The notes under the pieces: model-generated | Told to the model about the DNA's origin: nothing | The model's input: only the letters and a program-made list of their open reading frames with translations | Database searches by the model: none | Source of the DNA: Streptomyces diastatochromogenes | GTDB taxonomy: Bacteria > Actinomycetota > Actinomycetes > Streptomycetales > Streptomycetaceae | Length of the DNA: 64,000 nt | Assembly: GCA_026913215.1 (NCBI GenBank) | Contig: JAPTYK010000002.1 | Coordinates: 248,001 to 312,000, forward strand | Direction of reading: 5' to 3' | Program-made: the position numbers and the translations under genes | Shown: positions 52,227 through 60,014 of the stretch, in pieces | How positions within the stretch are numbered: the first letter of the stretch is position 1 | Layout of the letters: each line of letters opens with the position of its first letter

Positions 52227-53432
52227 GGTGGTGCGCGCGCGTCGCCGGACGGTCGTGGAAGTCAGCGCGCCGGCGACGAGCGCGGTGACGGCGAGGAGTA
52301 CGAAGCCCCACGTGTAGTCGTGCGCGATGCTCTCGACCGTCCCCATCACCAGTGGCGGGAAGAAGCCCCCGAGGCCGCCCGCCGCCCCCACGACACCCGT
52401 CACCGAGCCGACGCGCTCGGCCGGCACGAGACGTGCGACGAGGGCGAAGACCGCCCCGGAGCCCGCCCCCAGGCCGGCGGCCATGCCGAGGAAGGCGGCT
52501 GTGCCGACCGGGACCAGCTCCGGCTTCGAGGCGGCGACGATCGCGCAGGCTGCCACGAGCGGGTACGACACCGCCAGTACGGGTACGGGATGGATGCGGT
52601 CCGACAGCCAGCCGCTGAGGGGCCGCACGGCGACCGCGAGGACGACGAATCCTGCGGTTCGCAGGGCCGCGTCGGAGTGGCTGAGGTCGTAGGCCCGGGT
52701 CAGATAGGTCGGCAGGTAGACGCTGAACGCGACGAATCCGCCGAAGGAAACGGCGTACAGGAACGCCAGTTGCCAGGTCGCGGGCGTGTGCACGGCTGCG
52801 ATCGTGCGTGCCGTGAGCGAGCCCGTCGCCGTCGAGCGTCCCGGACGGTCGCGCAGCAGGAACCAGGCCGTCACGGCGTACACGGCGAGGCAGCCGGCCA
52901 CGAGATCGAAGGGGAAGGCACGTCCGGCGGAGTCGGTCAGCTGGACGGTGGTGAACGCCGACAGGGCGGTGCCGCCCGTCCCGAGGCCGAAGACGCCGAG
53001 GGCGATGCCTCTGCGCGCCGGCGGGTACCAGGCGTTGACGAACGGCACGCCGACGGCGAAGGCCGTTCCTCCGAGCCCGAGGAGGAAGCCGCCCGCCAGC
53101 ACCTCGGGCAACGAGTCGGCGAGATGCCCCAGGTACAGGACCGGCAGAATCGTCAGCGCGGCGACGAGGGGGAAGACGCGGTGAGCACCCCACCGGTCCG
53201 TCATCGCTCCGGCCGGAATCCGGCCGAGCGCGCCGACGACCACCGGCACGGCGACCACCAGGGACTGCGCGAACGAACTGAGATCCAGGTCGTCACGCAG
53301 CCGAGGGCCGAGCGGCGCGAGCAGCGACCAGGCCCAGAAGCAGAGGGCGAATCCGACCGTGGCCAGGAGCAGCATCTGCCACGGTCGAGGGGCATCGTCC
53401 GCGTGGGGCGATCTCTCGGTACGCCGGATCAT
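52215..53432 (-). CDS. narK: NarK-type nitrate/nitrite transporter (MFS, NNP family)
   Basis: The 405-residue protein has 12 predicted spans. GALGRIPAGAMTDRWGAHRV near residue 65 and FLLGLGGTAFAVGVPFVNAW near 105 form the first NNP signature, and GVVGAAGGLGGFFPPLVMG near 345 the second, with the Gly-rich nitrate signature. AGGAGG precedes the ATG at 53432. It would move nitrate or nitrite for respiration, which fits the formate-dehydrogenase remnant and DosR-like boxes next to it. Confidence 0.75.
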   Translation of the reverse strand: MIRRTERSPHADDAPRPWQMLLLATVGFALCFWAWSLLAPLGPRLRDDLDLSSFAQSLVVAVPVVVGALGRIPAGAMTDRWGAHRVFPLVAALTILPVLYLGHLADSLPEVLAGGFLLGLGGTAFAVGVPFVNAWYPPARRGIALGVFGLGTGGTALSAFTTVQLTDSAGRAFPFDLVAGCLAVYAVTAWFLLRDRPGRSTATGSLTARTIAAVHTPATWQLAFLYAVSFGGFVAFSVYLPTYLTRAYDLSHSDAALRTAGFVVLAVAVRPLSGWLSDRIHPVPVLAVSYPLVAACAIVAASKPELVPVGTAAFLGMAAGLGAGSGAVFALVARLVPAERVGSVTGVVGAAGGLGGFFPPLVMGTVESIAHDYTWGFVLLAVTALVAGALTSTTVRRRARTTENA

Positions 53433-53555
53433 GACGCCTCCTGGCAGCAACTCGCGTCGTCGACGCGGACGCCTGCTGGTTCCCCACGCTCGGCGAACGG
53501 GGTCCCGGCCCCAGGGGCCACTCGTCCCTTTCCGTGCCCGACCGGCGGCCCCGCG

Positions 53556-53570
53556 AGGCCGGTCGGCCCT
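53556..53570. promoter_or_regulatory. DosR-type palindrome before narK
   Basis: AGGCCGGTCGGCCCT resembles GGGACCGATCGGCCCT at 57059. It lies about 124 bases before the narK start. A second palindrome GGCCCCAGGGGCC at 53508-53520 is nearer. Confidence 0.42.
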
Positions 53571-53589
53571 GTGCGCCCGTGTGCCGGCC

Positions 53590-54240
53590 GGAGCGCCCTG
53601 CCCGACCTGCTGCCCGGCTACGGACCGGTGACCGGCCCTGACGCCCGCGCCCGCGCCGAAGCGGTCTGGCACCGGCCGGGTCCCGCCGACACAGGAAACG
53701 CGGACCCCCGAGATGTTCGAGGCGGCCCGGTAGGGGTGGCCGCGGGCCCTGTGGATCATCGGCGAGGACGTGTGCGTCACCGGCCCGGACAGCCGGCGCG
53801 TGGCCGCGGCCCTCGACGCCTGCCCGCCGGTGGTCGTCGACGAGCTGTTTCTGGGGGAGACCGCCAGGCACGCGGACGTCGTTCTGGCCGTGGTCTCCTG
53901 GCTGGAGAAGGACGGCACCTTCGTGAATTTCGACCGCCGCTTCCAGCGGGTCCGAGCCGCCGTACGGCCGCCGGGCGAGGAGCCGGACGCCGACCGTCCC
54001 CTCCTGCCCGCCACGGGACGCCGCTGGGCCCACTACGGCTCCGGCAGCATGACCCGGTACGGCGTGAACATCCTGCTCGACACCCACGGCCGCCTCGGCC
54101 TGCACCCCAGGACGCCGCGCGGTACGGCGTGCGGGACGGCACTCCCGTCCTCGTCCGCAGTCGGCACGGACAGGCGCGGCTGATCACCCGCGTCGGCCTC
54201 GACCTCGCGCCCGGAGCACAAGGTCACGGCGGTACGGCTC
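53590..54240 (+). pseudogene. Formate dehydrogenase (molybdopterin) alpha-subunit remnant
   Basis: Ordered pieces in different frames match the family: ALPDLLPGYGPVTGPDARAR, EMFEAAR, then ALWIIGEDVCVTGPDSRRVA, VVDELFLGETARHADVVLAV, EKDGTFVNFDRRFQRVRAAV and, in another frame, YGVRDGTPVLVRSRHGQARL. A stop (TAG) follows EMFEAAR and at least two frame changes occur. The N-terminal Fe-S and cofactor domains are missing. Confidence 0.7.
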
Positions 54241-54278
54241 CGCCCCGCCGGTCCGGAGGAATGAGAACCGGCCCGCGA

Positions 54279-55133
54279 TCAGTCGTGGGGTACGAGAACG
54301 ACGGGCGCGCGGCTGTGGTGCAGTACGGCGTGGGCCACGCTGCCGATGTGGGGGCCCAGCACCGCGTGACGGGTGCGCCGGCCCACGACGACGAGCCCGG
54401 CGTCCCCCGCTGCCCGCACCAGTTCGAGGCCGGCCGATCCGATCACCACGCGGACCGTGGCGGTCACGTCGGGGAACTTGGCGCGCCACGACTCAAGGAC
54501 GTCCTCCAGCGAACGCTCGATCTCCGGGGCCACGGTGGGCCGGATGTCCGGGACCATGGCCGGCCCGAGGGTGGCGTAGAGCGGAAGCCGCTGGGCGTGG
54601 ACGACGTTCACACCGGTGTGTCGACGGGCGGCCTCCTCGAAGGCGAACTCCAGGACGGCGTCCGCGGGCTGTTGCGCGTCGACCCCCACCATGACGGAGC
54701 CGTGTGGCGAGGTGTCTCCGAGGGCGCGGACGAGGACGACAGGGCGCTCGACGGCACCGGCGACGGTCAGCCCCACCGAACCGACCACGTACCCGGCCAC
54801 ACCGCCCAGCGCACGCGACCCCAGGACCAGGAGATCGCCCTGGCCGCCCGCGGCGACGAGGCCCGGGACGGGACCCGAGGAGAGCAGCTCGGTGGTGACG
54901 GACAGACCCGGATGCCGTTCGCGCAGCGCGTCGGCGGTCCGCGCGAGCAGTTCCTCCGCCCAGGGCGCCTCGGACTCCTGAGCCACCCAGTGGGCGACGG
55001 AATCGGGCCACGGTTCATGCGCGTGGACCAGCCGGACGCCGGCGCCGCGCAGCACGGCCTCCGCCGCCGCCCACTCGGCGGCGGCCCGTGCCTGCTCGGT
55101 GCCGTCGACACCGACCACGATGTCCTGTGTCAT
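54279..55133 (-). CDS. Universal stress protein, tandem-domain
   Basis: The 284-residue protein has two USP domains. The first runs from DIVVGVDGTEQARAAAEWAA to LLVLGSRALGGVAGYVVGSV, the second from SVMVGVDAQQPADAVLEFAF to LVVVGRRTRHAVLGPHIGSV and APVVLVPHD. The first domain keeps G-x2-G-x9-G(S), so ATP binding is likely. Its start overlaps the stop of the upstream CBS-BON gene (ATGA), making it the third gene of that operon. Confidence 0.88.
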   Translation of the reverse strand: MTQDIVVGVDGTEQARAAAEWAAAEAVLRGAGVRLVHAHEPWPDSVAHWVAQESEAPWAEELLARTADALRERHPGLSVTTELLSSGPVPGLVAAGGQGDLLVLGSRALGGVAGYVVGSVGLTVAGAVERPVVLVRALGDTSPHGSVMVGVDAQQPADAVLEFAFEEAARRHTGVNVVHAQRLPLYATLGPAMVPDIRPTVAPEIERSLEDVLESWRAKFPDVTATVRVVIGSAGLELVRAAGDAGLVVVGRRTRHAVLGPHIGSVAHAVLHHSRAPVVLVPHD

Positions 55134-55819
55134 GATCGTCCACCTCCTGGGAAGACCGGGAAGACGTCGTCCTTCTCGTACGCGAGCCGGGTGACGGAGA
55201 CCGAGACCACTCCGTCGACCGTCGCGCACATGCGCTCGATCGCCGGCAGCATGCCCCGGTACGGCACCCTGCCGCCGAGCTCCACCCGGCCGTTCCGCAC
55301 CTCGACGGTCATGCGGGCCGGATCGAGGCCGAGCGTGCCGCCGAGGACGTCCTCGGAGATCTCCCGGCGGATGTCGTCGTCCTCGCGGAGGAAGATCCCC
55401 AGCAGGTCCCGGCGGCTCACGACGCCGATCAGCCGGTCCTCGTCATCGACGACGACGAGCCGCTTGACGCCCTGTACCTCCATGAGGCGTGCCGCCTCCA
55501 CCACGGTCCACTCGGGACGCGCGCACACCGGGGGAGCGGACATCAGCTCCTCCGCCCGCGTTCCCTCCGCCTTCGCCCGCTCCCACGCCTCAAGTCCCGG
55601 CACCGCGGGCATGTCTTCCGGGCCGGCGGCCCGGTCGGCGGTCTTCCGCAGCAGATCGCCCTCGGAGACGACGCCGACCACCCGGTTTTCCTCGTCCACC
55701 ACCGGCACGGCGGTCACCCGGTGTCGCGACAGCATCCGCACGATCTCCTTGAACGGCGTATCGCCGCGGACACTCACCACCTCATGGGTCATCAGCTCGT
55801 CGATCCTGCGGTGACGCAT
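55130..55819 (-). CDS. CBS-CBS-BON domain protein
   Basis: The 229-residue protein has CBS 1 (MTHEVVSVRGDTPFKEIVRM, VPVVDEENRVVGVVSEGDLL), CBS 2 (MSAPPVCARPEWTVVEAARL, RLVVVDDEDRLIGVVSRRDL) and a BON domain (GLDPARMTVEVRNGRVELGG, DGVVSVSVTR). CBS pairs bind adenine nucleotides; BON domains associate with membranes or lipids. It is the middle gene of a CBS-BON, CBS-BON, USP operon. Confidence 0.88.
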   Translation of the reverse strand: MRHRRIDELMTHEVVSVRGDTPFKEIVRMLSRHRVTAVPVVDEENRVVGVVSEGDLLRKTADRAAGPEDMPAVPGLEAWERAKAEGTRAEELMSAPPVCARPEWTVVEAARLMEVQGVKRLVVVDDEDRLIGVVSRRDLLGIFLREDDDIRREISEDVLGGTLGLDPARMTVEVRNGRVELGGRVPYRGMLPAIERMCATVDGVVSVSVTRLAYEKDDVFPVFPGGGRS

Positions 55820-55853
55820 CACCCGCTCCTTCCGTACGCGGCACGCAAAGCGT

Positions 55854-56531
55854 TCATCGGGATGGCTCCACATCCAGGGCGAGGTCGCCGTAGGCGTAGC
55901 CGATCGACTCGTGCAACGCGACGACTCCGTCGACGGAACGGCACAGTCGTGCGATCACGGGGATGTCGGCACGCTTGTCGACGCGGCCCGTCAGGGTGAC
56001 GACTCCGTCGTCGACGGCGACCCGGACCGTGCCGGGAGCGAGACGCAGGGTGCCGGACAGGACGTCGTGCTCGATCTCGTCATGGATCGCGGTGTCGCTG
56101 CGAAGGAACGGCCGCAGCAGGTCACTGCGGCTGATGATCCCGACGAGGCGACCCGTCTCGTCGATCACGGGGAGCCGTTTCACCGCCTTGCGGTGCATCG
56201 TCCGGGCCGTCTCGACGAGGTTCCAGCCCGGCTGCGCCGAGACGGCCGGTGCGGTCATCAACTCGGCAGCCGTCTCCCCGTCGGGGAGCCCGCGTTCCCG
56301 GGACAGCAGCCGGACGCCGGCCCAGCGGCCCTCCAGATCGGGGAGTTCAGCGGTGGCGCGCAGCAGATCGGCCTCGGAGACGACGCCGAGCGGGCGCCGG
56401 TCCTCGTCGACCACCGGTACCGCCGAGATGTCGTGATCCGCGAAGAGACGTGCGATCTCCTTGAACGAGGTGGCGGGAGCGGCGGTGACCACGTCGTGCG
56501 TCATCACCTCGAAGACGGTGCGGTGCTGCAT
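55854..56531 (-). CDS. CBS-CBS-BON domain protein
   Basis: The 225-residue protein is a paralogue of its downstream neighbour: CBS 1 with MTHDVVTAAPATSFKEIARL and VPVVDEDRRPLGVVSEADLL, CBS 2 with VKRLPVIDETGRLVGIISRS, and BON with TVRVAVDDGVVTLTGRVDKR. It starts the operon, 34 bases before the second CBS-BON gene. Its promoter region is a 28-bp perfect inverted repeat shared with the divergent DUF1918 gene. Confidence 0.88.
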   Translation of the reverse strand: MQHRTVFEVMTHDVVTAAPATSFKEIARLFADHDISAVPVVDEDRRPLGVVSEADLLRATAELPDLEGRWAGVRLLSRERGLPDGETAAELMTAPAVSAQPGWNLVETARTMHRKAVKRLPVIDETGRLVGIISRSDLLRPFLRSDTAIHDEIEHDVLSGTLRLAPGTVRVAVDDGVVTLTGRVDKRADIPVIARLCRSVDGVVALHESIGYAYGDLALDVEPSR

Positions 56532-56588
56532 GACGCTTCTCCTTCGCCGGGCGGGCGATCTCCGTGCGTCCCACCCTCGTACGCGGCA

Positions 56589-56649
56589 CCTCCTGACAGG
56601 AGTGCCGAACGGTCCCGGAAGGGGACCGTTCGGCACTCCTGTCAGGAGG
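56589..56649. repeat. 28-bp perfect inverted repeat in a divergent promoter
   Basis: CCTCCTGACAGGAGTGCCGA at 56589 continues through ACGGTCCC (56616), then a 5-base spacer, then the exact inverse to 56649. Each arm contains GGGACCGTTCGGCACT or its complement, 13 of 16 identical to the box at 57059. The right arm supplies the GGAGG ribosome site of the DUF1918 gene, and the left end may do so for none, being 58 bases from the CBS-BON start. Confidence 0.8.
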
Positions 56650-56658
56650 AGAAGGACC

Positions 56659-57156
56659 ATGACCGGGACCGGCGCACGACACCCGGACGAGCACCGTGCC
56701 GGGCTGTGGGCCCGCGTCGGCGACCGGCTGATCGTCGGCGGAGTCACCGTCGGGGACGAGGGGCGCGACGGCGAGACCGTCGGTCCGCACCACGCGGACG
56801 GCACCCCGCCCTTCGACGTCCGCTGGCCGGACACGGACCGGGGCACCCTGGTCTTCCCCGGCCCGGACGCGCGTGTCCAGCACTTCCCGGACCTTGGCGG
56901 GAAGGCGGCTACGCCACGGCCGTTGCTCCATGACCGCTTCCGCCGGTCAGGTGACCGCGGCGTGCCGGCCCGGCCGCGCGGCACCACGAATCCGCGCCGC
57001 CCGGCGCGGCCCTGCAGGGCCGGTGCGGGTGCTGTGAGGGGACTGCCGGGCCGAGGCCGGGACCGATCGGCCCTATCGGCCACCGTGACCCGGTGCGAGC
57101 GTGACAGCGAGCCACTCGCACTCGGAAGGCGGTGGGGACGATGGATTCGTCCGTGA
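56659..57156 (+). CDS. DUF1918 protein with abnormal C-terminal extension
   Basis: The first 75 residues contain ARVGDRLIVGGVTVGDEGRD, GTPPFDVRWPDTDRGTLVFP and GPDARVQHF, the whole DUF1918 module. Known members stop soon after this, but here the frame continues with low-complexity Arg/Pro/Gly sequence for 90 residues across the next gene's promoter and ends inside its coding region. A lost stop codon is likely. GGAGG within the inverted repeat precedes the ATG. Its function is unknown; family members occur among stress genes. Confidence 0.6.
   Translation: MTGTGARHPDEHRAGLWARVGDRLIVGGVTVGDEGRDGETVGPHHADGTPPFDVRWPDTDRGTLVFPGPDARVQHFPDLGGKAATPRPLLHDRFRRSGDRGVPARPRGTTNPRRPARPCRAGAGAVRGLPGRGRDRSALSATVTRCERDSEPLALGRRWGRWIRP
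57059..57074. promoter_or_regulatory. DosR-type palindrome before a USP gene
   Basis: GGGACCGATCGGCCCT is a 16-bp near-palindrome, 67 bases before the USP start. It is the best match to the shared motif on this side of the cluster. GGCCCTGCAGGGCC at 57009-57022 lies just upstream. Confidence 0.5.
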
Positions 57157-58052
57157 CGGGCCCCGTGGTGGTGGGCGTCGACGGTTCCGATGCCAGTCTC
57201 GCGGCGCTGGACTGGGCCGTCGATGAAGCGGTACGGCACGGATGGGCGCTGCGTATCGTGCATGCCTCTCTGTGGGAGCACTACGAAGGGGTCGTGCCGG
57301 CCTTGTCCACGGACCGGCCCTCCGGCCAGGTCCTCGCGGAGAACATCGTCGGGACGGCCGCGGAACGGGCCCGGCGACGTGCTCCCGCTCTCACCCTCAC
57401 CGCGGACGTCCTCGCCGAGGACGAGTCCGGCGCGCTGCTCAGGGAGGGGCAGGAAGCCGTGCTCCTGGTGATCGGGTCGCGTGGACGGGGAGAGCTGGCC
57501 GACCTTCTGCTCGGGTCCGTCGGCCTCGTCGTGGCCGCTCGGGCCCCCGGCCCGGTCGTCGTCGTCCGTGGGGACGAGTACGCCCTGGAAGCGCGCCACC
57601 AGCGGATCCTGCTGGGCATCGGCGACCACGACGTGGACGCCCCGGCCGTACGGTTCGCCTTCCGCGAGGCGGCTGCCCGGGGCGCGGACCTCGACGTCGT
57701 CCGCACCTGGCGGCGACCCGTCCATGAACCCGCCGGCCACCCGCTCCTCACCGGTGAGCCCGCCACGGCCCTGGAACACCGGGCGTCGGAACTCCTCGAC
57801 AAGGCCCTGGAACCGATGGCGGACGAGTACCCCCGGGTCCGGCTGCGCAGAAGCACGGTCGAGGGCCCCGCGCACCGGGTGCTGACCGAGCGCTCCGCCG
57901 CCGCCGACCTGCTGGTCGTCGGGGCGCGCCGCCGGGGCGGCCTGGTCGGCCTGGAGCTGGGCAGGGTCGCCCACCGGGCCCTGCACCACGCGTCCTGCCC
58001 GGTCGCCGTCGTCCCTCAGCGCCGCCCCGGTCCCTGGGAGGGAGACCAGTGA
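57141..58052 (+). CDS. Universal stress protein, tandem-domain
   Basis: The 303-residue protein has USP 1 (PVVVGVDGSDASLAALDWAV to LVIGSRGRGELADLLLGSVG, APGPVVVVRG) and USP 2 (ILLGIGDHDVDAPAVRFAFR to LLVVGARRRGGLVGLELGRV, SCPVAVVPQ). The first domain keeps the G-x2-G-x9-GS ATP-binding pattern. The ATG at 57141 is after GGTGGGGACG. Its stop overlaps the HTH-PPOX gene. Confidence 0.88.
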   Translation: MDSSVTGPVVVGVDGSDASLAALDWAVDEAVRHGWALRIVHASLWEHYEGVVPALSTDRPSGQVLAENIVGTAAERARRRAPALTLTADVLAEDESGALLREGQEAVLLVIGSRGRGELADLLLGSVGLVVAARAPGPVVVVRGDEYALEARHQRILLGIGDHDVDAPAVRFAFREAAARGADLDVVRTWRRPVHEPAGHPLLTGEPATALEHRASELLDKALEPMADEYPRVRLRRSTVEGPAHRVLTERSAAADLLVVGARRRGGLVGLELGRVAHRALHHASCPVAVVPQRRPGPWEGDQ

Positions 58053-58747
58053 TGAACTCCGCCGCCCGACACCGTATGAGCGACCTCGGCCGCCGCGTCG
58101 AGTCCAGACGTTCCCGACTCGGCCTCTCCCGCGAGGAGGTGGCCGCGAGGGCCGGCTCCACGCCGGGCTACATCGCCCTCCTCGAAGAGCAACTGCCCAC
58201 TCCCGGAATCGAGTTCCTGGTCCGGCTCGCGGACGCGCTCGACACGACTCTCCAGGACCTCACCGGATGCACCGCGGACCTCGCGCCCGGCCGAGGGCGG
58301 GCGGGATACCACGCCCACACGGACGAGATCGACGAGTCGGAGTGCTGGGCACTGCTCGACGACCACGGAGTCGGCCGTGTCGCCGTCATGAGCGGCGACG
58401 GTCCGGAGATCTTCCCCATGAACTACCAGGTCGTCGGCAGCGAAGTGCTGCTCATGACGGGGGAGGACACGCTGCTCGCGCGTGCGGCGGCTTCGGGCGC
58501 GGTGATCGCCTTCGAGGAGGACCGGGTGGACGAAGCCTTCAGCCAGGGCTGGAGCGTCCTTCTCGTCGGCCCCGTACGCAGGGTGTCGAACCAGGTCACG
58601 GCCCATGCACTCAAGCAGACCGCGTACTCGACGCCGTGGGCCGGAACGGAGCGGGACACCGTCGTCGTACTCTCCCCTCGCCGTGTGACGGGGCGGCGCG
58701 TGTCGGTGCCTGGCGCTCCTGGCGCCTCACCCGGGCCCGAGGGCTGA
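58052..58747 (+). CDS. HTH (XRE) - pyridoxamine-5'-phosphate-oxidase-like fusion protein
   Basis: The 231-residue protein joins an XRE helix-turn-helix (SRLGLSREEVAARAGSTPGY, residues about 20-70) to a PPOX-type flavin-binding split barrel (ECWALLDDHGVGRVAVMSGD, PMNYQVVGSEVLLMTGEDTL, GWSVLLVGPVRRVSN). The same pairing occurs near USP genes in other Streptomyces. It may bind F420, FMN or heme and DNA. It overlaps the USP stop (TGATG), so it is co-translated with it. Confidence 0.85.
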   Translation: MNSAARHRMSDLGRRVESRRSRLGLSREEVAARAGSTPGYIALLEEQLPTPGIEFLVRLADALDTTLQDLTGCTADLAPGRGRAGYHAHTDEIDESECWALLDDHGVGRVAVMSGDGPEIFPMNYQVVGSEVLLMTGEDTLLARAAASGAVIAFEEDRVDEAFSQGWSVLLVGPVRRVSNQVTAHALKQTAYSTPWAGTERDTVVVLSPRRVTGRRVSVPGAPGASPGPEG

Positions 58748-58769
58748 CGAGCGCCCCACGGCACTTCTC

Positions 58770-59035
58770 AAGGGCACGACGACCGGCGAGGGACACCGAG
58801 CCGACGACGAAGCCGAGGACGCCACCCCACCCGCGCGGTCCGAGCACCGTCGGATCCGCCGCGCCGCCGCGGCGGTCAGCACCTCGGCCGCCCGGCCGTG
58901 GGCCCGTCCGGTGGGCACCTCCAGACGGGGGTGCTCCTTACGCTCCTGCTCCGCCGTCTCCGGCAGAAGGCTCTCGGCCCGCTCGACGGAGGGGCCGGGC
59001 AGGTCTCGATCAGGGCCGAACGGCCCATCCCGGAA
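58770..59035 (-). pseudogene. Universal stress protein C-terminal remnant
   Basis: On the minus strand PSVERAESLLPETAEQERKE then HPRLEVPTGRAHGRAAEVLT matches the middle of a second USP domain. The ending TVLGPRGWGGVLGFVVGSVS with a G-x2-G-x9-GS pattern is in another frame. There is no N-terminal part. The DosR-like box at 59013 overlaps its upstream end. Confidence 0.6.
59013..59026. promoter_or_regulatory. DosR-type palindrome before the USP pair
   Basis: GGGCCGAACGGCCC is a perfect palindrome apart from the central AA, 82 bases before the USP start at 59109. Confidence 0.5.
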
Positions 59036-59108
59036 GGACCACCACGGTGCCAGCGTGGAATCGCCCCTCCGGCCCAGCGTCCGGGCGGCGTACTTCGCGG
59101 GAGGAACC

Positions 59109-60014
59109 ATGACCAGCGAGCTCCTCGTCCGACCGGACCTCGGCGACGTCATCGTGGGAGTCGACGGCTCACCCTCCGCGCGCACGGCCGTGCTCTGGGC
59201 CGCCGCAGAGGCGGACCGTCGGGGCCGTTCCCTGTGCCTCGTCCACGCCGCCGACACCGACCGGCGCGCCTATTGGAGCGATGCCGAGACGATGCAGGCG
59301 GTACGTGAAACAGCGCGCGACCTGCTGGCCGGCACCGCGACCGCGGTCCATGAGTGTTTTCCGGACCTGGTGGTCACCAGGCGACTCGTCCGCCGGGAGC
59401 CGGTCGCCGGGCTTCAGGAGGCCGCCGGAGACCGGGGGACGATCGTCGTGGGCAGCAGGGGCCTCGGCGGCTTCTCCGCCCTCATGCTCGGCTCCGTCGG
59501 TCTGGGCGTCGCGGCGCGTGCCGAGGTGCCCGTGATCGTCGTACGCGGGGGAGACGAGCGACCCGGAACGGGCTCGGTGACGGCGGCCGTGCACGACGCC
59601 GCGGACCTGGACCGGCTCCTGCTGGCCGCTGCCGAAGCCGAGGCCCGCAAGGCGGCCCTGCGCATCGTGAGCGTGTGGAACGCGCTTGCTCATGCCGGCA
59701 GTGTCGCGAGCATGCTCGACGACCTCGACGGGACCGCCCGTCAGCGCGTGCACGAGGTGAAGGCCCTCGCCGACCGGGTCCGCGCGGCCCACCCCGGGCT
59801 GATCGTCGGACACCACGTGGAGACCGGCACGAGCGTCCCGGGCATTCTGATCTGGGCGAGCGGCCACACCGATCTCCTGGTGATGGGCCGCGGCCGCCGC
59901 CCGCTCGGCGTCGGACCGTCCCTGGGGCGCGTAGCCCACGCGCTCATCCACCACTCCCGCTGCCCGGTGGAGGTCGTCCCCTCTGTCTTCGCCACGGAGG
60001 CCGGGCAGCCATGA
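59109..60014 (+). CDS. Universal stress protein, tandem-domain
   Basis: The 301-residue protein has USP 1 (VIVGVDGSPSARTAVLWAAA to IVVGSRGLGGFSALMLGSVG) and a shorter USP 2 (TAAVHDAADLDRLLLAAAEA to LLVMGRGRRPLGVGPSLGRV). ATG 59109 follows GGAGG. Its stop overlaps the next USP gene by ATGA. A DosR-like palindrome lies upstream. Confidence 0.88.
   Translation: MTSELLVRPDLGDVIVGVDGSPSARTAVLWAAAEADRRGRSLCLVHAADTDRRAYWSDAETMQAVRETARDLLAGTATAVHECFPDLVVTRRLVRREPVAGLQEAAGDRGTIVVGSRGLGGFSALMLGSVGLGVAARAEVPVIVVRGGDERPGTGSVTAAVHDAADLDRLLLAAAEAEARKAALRIVSVWNALAHAGSVASMLDDLDGTARQRVHEVKALADRVRAAHPGLIVGHHVETGTSVPGILIWASGHTDLLVMGRGRRPLGVGPSLGRVAHALIHHSRCPVEVVPSVFATEAGQP

Noticed and set aside
52320..55814. 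1164-codon plus-strand ORF
   Set aside because: It runs antisense to narK, USP and CBS genes and only touches true coding sequence in the formate dehydrogenase remnant.
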